A program made the position numbers and the translations under genes. Under the pieces are notes generated by a model. That model was not told the DNA's origin, did no database searches, and saw nothing but the letters and a program-made list of their open reading frames with translations. From contig JAKAVW010000002.1 in NCBI GenBank assembly GCA_021827445.1, forward strand, positions 1 through 32,433: a stretch of DNA of 32,433 nt. Reading direction: 5' to 3'. The stretch comes from Pseudomonadota bacterium. Its GTDB lineage: Bacteria; Pseudomonadota; Gammaproteobacteria; Acidithiobacillales; Acidithiobacillaceae. Shown here one piece after another: positions 22,994-28,483 of the stretch; within the stretch, counting starts at the first letter, position 1, and each line of letters opens with the position of its first letter.

Positions 22994-23214
22994 GGCTAAC
23001 CCAGGGCTAACCGCAGAAAGAAAAACGGCGCTGTCGGCAGGGAGGAGTAGAGTGGTTTTTGAGGTACCCTGAAAAAAGATCGGAAGCAGGATCGAATCAG
23101 ATCGAGCCCGCCCCATAATGGTGGGTCTGTACCAAAAGCAATCATTATAAAATGAAAAATGATAGCGAGTGTTTATGCGTAAAAAATGGCCCCATAAGAA
23201 TAATGAACGCTTAT

Positions 23215-23523
23215 CTAACTCAGCATTTCAAGCAATACGGAGTGCCACTCCGAAAGGGCTATCTCGCCCATTTTTCCAGCCAGGCGGTGCTTGTCTACTG
23301 CACGAATCTGGTCGAGCAATATGCGGGCTGGTTTACCCGTAAACACCAATTCCGGCCTGCAACCCAGTGGTTGCCCTGCGCTGGTCAGCGGGGCCACGAT
23401 GACACGAGGTAATGCTGAATTGAGATCGTCTGGAGACACAATCAAAGCTGGTCGCGTCTTTCTGATTTCAGTGCCCACAGTGGGATCGAGATTCACCCAG
23501 TACACCTCACCACGCTTTACCAT
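23215..23523 (-). CDS. mazF: MazF/PemK-family endoribonuclease toxin
   Basis: 102 residues. The family start MVKRGEVYWVNLDPTVGTE, then RKTRPALIVSPDDLN, VIVAPLTS and a C-terminal LLDQIRAVDKHRLAGKMG identify a MazF/PemK-type toxin, which cleaves RNA at short sequence motifs when freed from its antitoxin. The ATG at 23523 lies inside the last codons of the antitoxin gene (overlap of 7 nt), the normal translational coupling of these modules; a start two codons further upstream (23529) is also open. The gene appears intact, with the RPALIVSP strand and the DQIRAVD motif preserved. Confidence 0.93.
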   Translation of the reverse strand: MVKRGEVYWVNLDPTVGTEIRKTRPALIVSPDDLNSALPRVIVAPLTSAGQPLGCRPELVFTGKPARILLDQIRAVDKHRLAGKMGEIALSEWHSVLLEMLS

Positions 23524-23753
23524 GCCCACTCTTCAACACCTTCATCTACAGGTATCTGGTTTAGAGGTTCCACGTCCATATCTGACCGATAGCCCTCAAA
23601 CCACCCTGCGCGCATCGCGCGCAGGGGCCTTATAACCAAAGCGTTACCTTCCACGGCAATATCTACGTCATCATCCATCCCGCAGGCCGCCAGAAATGGT
23701 GCTGGAATGAGAATGCCACGTGAATTACCTATCTTCCGTATGGTGGATCGCAT
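23517..23753 (-). CDS. mazE: MazE-type antitoxin (AbrB/SpoVT DNA-binding fold)
   Basis: 78 residues. The N-terminus MRSTIRKIGNSRGILIPAPFL is the AbrB-fold swapped-hairpin DNA-binding domain (IRKIGNSRGI-IP signature). The C-terminal tail, acidic with aromatic residues (WFEGYRSDMDVEPLNQIP, ending EEWAW), would wrap the toxin. The start at 23753 is chosen because GGGGGAG lies 7 nt before it and the family N-terminus begins there; the frame is open 26 codons further, but these are not family-like. It precedes and overlaps mazF. A palindrome in its promoter is a likely autoregulatory operator. Confidence 0.9.
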   Translation of the reverse strand: MRSTIRKIGNSRGILIPAPFLAACGMDDDVDIAVEGNALVIRPLRAMRAGWFEGYRSDMDVEPLNQIPVDEGVEEWAW

Positions 23754-23775
23754 ACAATATCTCCCCCGCAATGAA

Positions 23776-23804
23776 ATTATAATAATGTTATAACATGTGA
23801 GCGA
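23776..23804 (-). promoter_or_regulatory. mazEF promoter with embedded operator palindrome
   Basis: On the minus strand TATAAT (23781-23776) with a weak -35 (CGCTCA, 23804-23799) at 17 nt. Between them is a perfect 12-bp palindrome ATGTTATAACAT (23785-23796). A symmetric site within the promoter spacer is what autorepression by MazE-MazF would require; this is inference. Confidence 0.5.
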
Positions 23805-24073
23805 TGGAACGCAAGCCGTGTTGTGAATCACTCATCTGCGACGTTGGTGATACGAACAGATACAGGGAGGTCGCATAGTCCAATATCTGGACATTCGCTA
23901 TCGTTCTCACCGCCTCGTCTAAGGTAACCGTCTCTTTTCCGCAGTTCTGTTCGCCGATCGCAAGGGATGCGGTGTCGAGACTGTTGGTCAATTTCAATGC
24001 CGGCGCTTTTTGTCAACATCGTCATTGGCCCCTTTCTAAACTTGTTCCGGCTGCATGCCATAGAGTTAGCCAT
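23788..24073 (-). pseudogene. possible degenerate small ORF(s) upstream of mazEF
   Basis: The 386-nt gap 23754-24139 has no recognised gene. Two overlapping minus-strand frames are open: 24073-23828 (81 residues; an internal ATG at about 24025 follows AGAAAGGGG) and 23997-23788 (69 residues from a TTG). The second reads more like protein (VTLDEAVRTIANVQILDYAT). They could be the two halves of one gene broken by a frameshift, or chance. No family was recognised. Confidence 0.2.
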
Positions 24074-24139
24074 TCAATCATGATTTGGATATTCACGCCG
24101 TGCGTATTGCTCTGTGCGTTGCACGATCATCTACTAGTA

Positions 24140-25555
24140 CTAGATCTCCGTTGAGAAAAAGGGCGTGGATAGCGCCTCAAAGTGCTCGCGGAACTGATGG
24201 TAATATTCCCGGTACTGCGAGGCGGCTGTGGTCTCTGGCAGGAACACCTGCTCCGCTGCGGGCTGGCGGGTCTGCAGGGTTTCCAGTTCGCCGAGATCGA
24301 TGCTGGCGGCGAGGAGCGCGCTGCCGAGGGCGGGATCACCGTGGGCAATGACTTGCACGGGCTTGTCGAGAATGTTGGCGCGCATTTGCATCCAAGGCAA
24401 ATTGGCTGTACCCCCACCGGTGCTGCGGATGGCACCGACGATGGCGATCTGCTGTTCCTCAAGCGTGGCGTAACACCAGGCTTCGATATAGCTGAGCCCT
24501 TCGAGCAAGGCTTGAAAGCGCACTTCGGCAGCGAGAGGGGGGATGCTGCTGCCGGGCCATTGGGGGGCGTTGAGGGGATAACGCTCGCCGGTGGTCGGCA
24601 GCGGATACAGGAGTTGGCCGCTGGGCGTCGCGGGTTTGAGGGCGGCACTCAGTGCCACCATTTGTGGGCGGCTGAAGTGGCGGAGTAGCGCGGCGCCACC
24701 GCTGTTGGAGGCGGCGCCCACCAGCGTATGCCGACCCAGATAATGGCTGTAAAGACCCTTCCCGGCATAGGGACGCGTATGGACGACCTTGATGGCGAGG
24801 GTCGAGCCGAGACTGCTGAGTGCCTGTCCGGGGCTATGAAGTCCGGCGGCGATGGCGGCGGCGACGCTGTCGGTACAGCCAGCGCGCACTACGGTATGCG
24901 CCGGTATCTGTAAACGTCGTGCCCAGTCCGGCCGCACGGTTCCGTAGTTTTCTCCCTCGCGTAGCGCGTGCGGCAACAGGGCGGGATTCACGTCGGCAAT
25001 TTTAAGCAGCCCTAACAGCGCCGGCGGGTAACTGAGCCGCGCCCCATCTAACCCCAGTTTGAGCAGATTGCCGCGATCCGCTTGGCCAAAGAGGCCAGTC
25101 AGCTGGGCGGCCACCCAGTCAGCCTGATGATGGAGGTAACGCAGGCGTGGATAGTGCGGATCGTGACGGCGTAGCCAGAGGAGCTTGCTGAGCGAGCTGG
25201 CGGCACCCAGCGCGGCGTCACCTGCGGGCCATTCGCGCGCCAGCCACGTCGCTTCTTCCTGGGCGCGTTGATCGGAGTAGAGCAGAGCAGGGCCGAGGGG
25301 AGCACCTCGGGTATCACAGGGCAACAGGGTCGCAGAGGTGCCATCGATGCTGATGGCAGTCAAGGCCCGCCAGCCAGTAGGGGACTGCCGTATTAGCGTG
25401 GCGGCGAGCTGCTCGATGCCCTCGAGCCAGACTGTGGCTTCGGTGAGGGGACCAGGGTAGGGAAGTGCCGCGTGTGCGACGATCTGCAGGCCGTCGTCGA
25501 TGAGCACTCCGCGCACGCCGGAGGTGCCGAGATCAATCCCCAGGTAGGTGGGCAT
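24140..25555 (-). CDS. FGGY-family carbohydrate kinase, probably D-ribulose kinase
   Basis: 471 residues. Actin-fold sugar kinase: N-terminal phosphate-binding LGIDLGTSGVRGVLIDD, the substrate region ALTAISIDGTSATLLPCD, then RAGCTDSVAAAIAAG, SLGSTLAIKVV and the ATP-binding RSTGGGTANLPWMQM. The GTSGVR signature and short length resemble the Synechococcus/plant SePSK group, characterised as D-ribulose kinases, more than classic xylulokinases; that match is from memory of motifs. Forming ribulose 5-phosphate would feed the Calvin cycle. No isomerase or sugar transporter is adjacent. The ATG at 25555 has no clear Shine-Dalgarno sequence, but a 21-codon leader ORF ends 10 nt before it, suggesting translational coupling. 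Confidence 0.85.
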   Translation of the reverse strand: MPTYLGIDLGTSGVRGVLIDDGLQIVAHAALPYPGPLTEATVWLEGIEQLAATLIRQSPTGWRALTAISIDGTSATLLPCDTRGAPLGPALLYSDQRAQEEATWLAREWPAGDAALGAASSLSKLLWLRRHDPHYPRLRYLHHQADWVAAQLTGLFGQADRGNLLKLGLDGARLSYPPALLGLLKIADVNPALLPHALREGENYGTVRPDWARRLQIPAHTVVRAGCTDSVAAAIAAGLHSPGQALSSLGSTLAIKVVHTRPYAGKGLYSHYLGRHTLVGAASNSGGAALLRHFSRPQMVALSAALKPATPSGQLLYPLPTTGERYPLNAPQWPGSSIPPLAAEVRFQALLEGLSYIEAWCYATLEEQQIAIVGAIRSTGGGTANLPWMQMRANILDKPVQVIAHGDPALGSALLAASIDLGELETLQTRQPAAEQVFLPETTAASQYREYYHQFREHFEALSTPFFSTEI

Positions 25556-25565
25556 CCGGGTGTCG

Positions 25566-25631
25566 TCAGTATTCGAGGGTCTGTTGGCTGGCCCAGTGCA
25601 GGGGCGGAAGCTGGTTTTGAGTGGTGGGCAC
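25566..25631 (-). CDS. short leader ORF before the FGGY kinase gene
   Basis: A 21-codon ORF (GTG start at 25631; residues include TTQNQLPPLHWASQQTLEY) is preceded by AGGAGG with an 8-nt gap, and stops 10 nt before the kinase ATG. The kinase ATG itself has no clear Shine-Dalgarno sequence. A leader peptide that loads ribosomes for the kinase, or the stump of a lost gene, are both possible. Confidence 0.35.
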   Translation of the reverse strand: MPTTQNQLPPLHWASQQTLEY

Positions 25632-25661
25632 CGGGAGCGCCTCCTGTTTAAACGTGCTTAA

Positions 25662-25667
25662 ATTATA
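25662..25667 (-). promoter_or_regulatory. possible -10 element for the kinase transcript
   Basis: TATAAT on the minus strand about 110 nt before the kinase ATG and 30 nt before the leader ORF. No convincing -35 hexamer was found. Confidence 0.25.
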
Positions 25668-25770
25668 CTATAGCAAAAACTCTCGTGCCCCATGAGTCTC
25701 TCTCCACCATCGTCCTCTTGGCCTTCAAGTGTTCTCGCGAGTGTTTGGCAATGCTCGCCGACGAGCCCCC

Positions 25771-25800
25771 TATAATATTTAATCTTGATTAAATATTATA
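25771..25800. repeat. perfect AT-rich inverted repeat, 14-bp arms
   Basis: TATAATATTTAATC (25771-25784) and GATTAAATATTATA (25787-25800) are exact reverse complements separated by two T. The DNA around it (25770-25830) is very AT-rich. Neither side has a T run typical of a terminator. It lies in the intergenic stretch between the divergent kinase and membrane-protein genes, so an operator or cruciform-forming site is plausible. Confidence 0.85.
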
Positions 25801-25815
25801 GTAATTATATTTAAC

Positions 25816-25844
25816 TTTTGTTAACTAGAAGCCTCCCCTATACT
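25816..25844 (+). promoter_or_regulatory. possible promoter for the AT-rich region genes
   Basis: TATACT at 25839-25844 with a weak -35 (TTTTGT at 25816-25821, 17-nt spacer; or TTGTTA at 25818, 15-nt spacer), just right of the large palindrome. It would drive the small ORF at 25907 and the membrane-protein gene at 26125. Confidence 0.35.
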
Positions 25845-25906
25845 ACACTTCAGTTATCGCCACTCTGTGCGCGCCGATAAATCTCTATGGGGAGAGGGGA
25901 CGAGCT

Positions 25907-26071
25907 ATGAGGTTTTGTGGCAAATCCAATAAGTATTCGCGAACTGGGCTAGCTCTGCGTCCAAAGCGATCTGCGACAATAGTATCACATTCAGCCGATG
26001 GGTACGAAGAAGAAATCGTTCTCTGCTGTTCGGTGTTGCTGCATCGGAAAAGAGCGGTGTACGGGTTCTGA
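25907..26071 (+). CDS. possible small ORF of 54 residues, unknown
   Basis: The ATG at 25907 is preceded by the purine-rich GGGGAGAGGGG at workable distance and lies downstream of a candidate promoter. The product would be small and basic, with two adjacent cysteines (EEEIVLCCSVLLHRKRA). No family was recognised. It could equally be untranslated leader of the next gene. Confidence 0.25.
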   Translation: MRFCGKSNKYSRTGLALRPKRSATIVSHSADGYEEEIVLCCSVLLHRKRAVYGF

Positions 26072-26089
26072 CCATAGCAAAAAATGACA

Positions 26090-26103
26090 ATAAATATATT
26101 TAT
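26090..26103. repeat. perfect 14-bp AT palindrome before the membrane-protein gene
   Basis: ATAAATATATTTAT is its own reverse complement and ends 21 nt before the start codon at 26125, a position suited to an operator or an mRNA hairpin over the ribosome-binding site. Confidence 0.7.
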
Positions 26104-26124
26104 CCAATACAGTGGGGTTATGCG

Positions 26125-26976
26125 ATGTCAAAGGCTATGTTTCTACGAATATTTATTGGGTTATTTGGTATGGTATTTATCGTGCTAACATTCTGGTTGA
26201 GCGCATACTTTCATTTGAACATTTCGATAAAGCTGGTAATTGTTTTGGCTTTTGCGTTGGCGACATTTTTTGCAGAAGTGATAATAGCCATCGATAATCT
26301 AGAAAAAAGATTAAAAAATGCTTTCCCGTCATTGGAGCTTTCTCTTAAGGATCAGATTGCACTCAATGAAACCATAAAGCTATATAATAAACTAAAAAAG
26401 AATAACACGGGTATTTCTACCAGAATAGCTCTTGCGGATTTTGAGAAAATACATCATGTATTAAGTCAGGCAGAAAAAAATGGAGACTTTGTTTTTCATG
26501 ACATTTATTCAGCTTCGATGATCTTGCTAGCGGCATTAGAGCCAGGACAGTCATTTAAAGTTGTAAGCAACCTTACCAAAAGGTTTTATTGGAAATCAGG
26601 GAAGGACATGTCTGAACATGCAAAGCTAAACTATCGGCAGGCAAAAAGAGGTGTCCACATTGAACGTATATTTATTTTAAACAACAAAGATGATTTATCT
26701 GAAATAAAAGAAATCATGGAAGAACAGGAAGAAAATAATATCAACGTATCGTACGCTTTTAGAAGCGATTTAGACAAGCTGTTGCCATATGCTAGCTTTG
26801 CCATATCAGAAGAACAAACAGCAGGGATAATATCACACAGGGAGGATTCTTTGGGAAAAGTGACTATCACATCGAATAATGAAATAATCACTGATCTTGC
26901 CACAAAATTTGATGATATAAAAAGACAAGCACAAACTGTCAAGCTTGCATCAGAAATTCACCAGACTAATACCTAA
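26125..26976 (+). CDS. unknown membrane-anchored protein, AT-rich gene
   Basis: 283 residues. There are two N-terminal transmembrane helices (about 8-27 and 33-53; FLRIFIGLFGMVFIVLTFWL and LVIVLAFALATFFAEVIIAI) separated by a very short loop, then a soluble domain of about 220 residues, probably cytoplasmic. The soluble part has a helical linker (KLYNKLKKNNTGISTR) and a mixed alpha/beta part: SFKVVSNLTKRFYWKSGKDM, then KRGVHIERIFILNNKDDL, VSYAFRSDLDKLL and GKVTITSNNEIITDL. The RGVxIxRIFI pattern after a Y-rich stretch recalls alpha/beta sensor or effector modules, but I cannot name a family. Base composition and codon choice are much more AT-rich than the flanking genes, a sign of recent transfer. 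GTGGGG lies before the ATG. It stands alone on the plus strand. Confidence 0.8.
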   Translation: MSKAMFLRIFIGLFGMVFIVLTFWLSAYFHLNISIKLVIVLAFALATFFAEVIIAIDNLEKRLKNAFPSLELSLKDQIALNETIKLYNKLKKNNTGISTRIALADFEKIHHVLSQAEKNGDFVFHDIYSASMILLAALEPGQSFKVVSNLTKRFYWKSGKDMSEHAKLNYRQAKRGVHIERIFILNNKDDLSEIKEIMEEQEENNINVSYAFRSDLDKLLPYASFAISEEQTAGIISHREDSLGKVTITSNNEIITDLATKFDDIKRQAQTVKLASEIHQTNT

Positions 26977-26989
26977 ATTCGTGTGTTTC

Positions 26990-27178
26990 TCATCGCTGTA
27001 ACCCCACTAGCGGTAAAAGCTCGCAGCACTCACGGATACTTTGCGGCAATAAGGCACCAACGCTCAATTCGCTGACAGTCTGCTTATCCACAGCGCCTGC
27101 TGCGCAGGCTTCCGCACTGCGCCGTCGGCATTCTTCCCTGTGACTGATTGCATCTCTAAGACTCTCCTTGATCACCAT
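26990..27178 (-). CDS. possible small ORF of 62 residues, unknown
   Basis: A minus-strand frame (MVIKESLRDAISHREECRRR...) is the only one in the 351-nt gap 26977-27327 that reads at all like protein. It has four cysteines and no recognised family. A weak AGG precedes it. It may be a remnant of a mobile or accessory gene, or chance. Confidence 0.2.
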   Translation of the reverse strand: MVIKESLRDAISHREECRRRSAEACAAGAVDKQTVSELSVGALLPQSIRECCELLPLVGLQR

Positions 27179-27271
27179 CGGGAACCTAATTGTCTATATT
27201 CTAAGAATCAGAAATATAATACTGCTGAGTTACCCGTTGCCTGGAATCCGCTGGTTCCGAGCATGCCTTGT

Positions 27272-27334
27272 TGGCTGACTCCGACACTGAAATGCTCCAC
27301 GAAGCCTCCGGGGGCTTACTTTGAAAGTCAGCCA
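27272..27334. repeat. nested inverted repeats at the 3' end of the Cache gene
   Basis: TGGCTGACT (27272-27280) and AGTCAGCCA (27326-27334) are exact complements 45 nt apart. Inside lies AAGCCTC (27302-27308) / GGGGCTT (27311-27317), with one wobble. The right arm overlaps the Cache gene stop at 27328. There is no T run, so this could be an RNA 3'-end structure or a terminator of a non-classical type. Confidence 0.5.
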
Positions 27335-28356
27335 TTATTCCACAAAGAATGATCCCTTTTGAGGAACTCGTCATATGGAATATAGTGAGAGCAATCGGAG
27401 GAAAATGTCAATCCTACTGTACCGTTAAAGATATTGATCGATCCAGAGCGAAGATAAAACATTCCTTTCATGAGTCTCAACGTTCGCAAATTACTCAATA
27501 TAGCCCGAATCTCTTGGTGGGTTACCACAGTTCCGTCTGGATAGGAGCGCTTGGGATACGCCAAACAAATAGCCGGATCAATTAGTTCTTCCATGGTCAG
27601 CAGACGATACCGATACGGATCATCCATCACCCAAAGTATGGCCTGGCTGCTGGAGAAATGCAGAATTACATGATACACCCCATGTACGAGTATCAATTCT
27701 TCCACCACACTAAGCACGGTATCCAGATGCCGATCCATTTTGCTTTCCGAGCGCATCTTCGTAACGACCGTATCTGAAATGAACGGGTCTCCTTCGAACC
27801 GCCGGGAATACCGGGGCTCTTCGTATATTTCGCCTGGCTGAGGCAAGTCCCTCAAAGCAAAATCGGCACCTATGAAACCGAGAAGCATTCCGTCACTGTC
27901 ACGTACAAATTGGACAGCGGTTAATGACGGCCGTAGCGCCCGCAGACTGATGTAAGCTTCGCATAACAGAAAATCGACAGCTTGGACGCCTTCTCGGATG
28001 TAGGGCCATTGCTGATACTGCGCCTCGCGATTTTTGTCAGAATACTCGGCGGCCAGCAAGGCTTCTCTGGTGTACGGCCGGTCTGATCGATCCCGGCCAA
28101 AGTGCTCGCCGAGCAGACCTTCACGGCTGATGTTGGACGTTATCTGCACTCCACCGGTGTCCAACGCATATAGAAATTTACAGTGCGGCACAGTGGAGAA
28201 GGCCTCGTTCAATGCAGCCTCCATTTTCGGACGGTCACCCCACACATGACTGCATGCATCCGCCAGGTGTCGCAACGGGTCGTACAGCAACCCGGTAAGC
28301 AACGCACGTTGCTGAAATACCCGTCTGGGCAGAGAAGAGTCTTCGTGCGTACTCAT
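27328..28356 (-). CDS. soluble Cache/PDC-type sensor protein downstream of dabBA
   Basis: 342 residues with no signal peptide or membrane helix. Residues about 20-172 look like a Cache (PDC) ligand-sensor domain: LYALDTGGVQITSNIS at 62-77, GRDRSDRPYTREAL at 87-100, and CEAYISLRALRPSLTAVQFV, then RDSDGMLLGFIGADFALRDL, at about 132-171. The D-x-G-x-Q-x-(T/S)-x-N, GRDxSxRPY and second-strand GxxGFxGADF patterns are typical. Residues about 205-342 are an unrecognised domain (EELILVHGVYHVILHFSSSQ; FYLRSGSINIFNGTVGLTFS). Cache domains usually sit outside the membrane on receptors with an output domain, so a soluble protein with none of the known outputs is unusual. GGAGGG lies 9 nt before the ATG. 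A mini-ORF overlaps its start, and the gene lies 127 nt behind dabA in the same direction. A role in sensing carbon supply is inference. Confidence 0.75.
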   Translation of the reverse strand: MSTHEDSSLPRRVFQQRALLTGLLYDPLRHLADACSHVWGDRPKMEAALNEAFSTVPHCKFLYALDTGGVQITSNISREGLLGEHFGRDRSDRPYTREALLAAEYSDKNREAQYQQWPYIREGVQAVDFLLCEAYISLRALRPSLTAVQFVRDSDGMLLGFIGADFALRDLPQPGEIYEEPRYSRRFEGDPFISDTVVTKMRSESKMDRHLDTVLSVVEELILVHGVYHVILHFSSSQAILWVMDDPYRYRLLTMEELIDPAICLAYPKRSYPDGTVVTHQEIRAILSNLRTLRLMKGMFYLRSGSINIFNGTVGLTFSSDCSHYIPYDEFLKRDHSLWNNG

Positions 28357-28427
28357 AAAAAAGTACCCTCCATGGTTGCTGGTCTCTCCCGCCGACGTTG
28401 GTCAGATCTCCCACACATGGCTTCCAT
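28353..28427 (-). CDS. 24-codon mini-ORF between dabA and the Cache gene
   Basis: The ATG at 28427 follows a strong GGAGGAAAT. The reading frame ends in TGA overlapping the Cache gene ATG (ATGA). The product would be arginine-rich (CGRSDQRRRERPATMEG). The site and overlap suggest translational coupling or a leader peptide; no family was recognised. Confidence 0.35.
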   Translation of the reverse strand: MEAMCGRSDQRRRERPATMEGTFL

Positions 28428-28483
28428 ATTTCCTCCAATGGCCATCTCGGGCGAGTTCTTGGTGCGCAATGCAGCAGGATTTT

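Noticed and set aside
22994..23013. Direct repeat GGGCTAACCCAGGGCTAACC after the tRNA-Arg terminator
   Set aside because: Only two short copies; no matching copy was noticed elsewhere in the window, so it is not supported as an attachment site.
23152..23412. 86-residue plus-strand frame opposite mazF
   Set aside because: It overlaps an intact MazF gene in antisense and has no ribosome-binding site or family signal.
24126..24150. CTAGTACTAG palindrome near the kinase stop
   Set aside because: Only 10 bp, no associated promoter or T run; likely chance.
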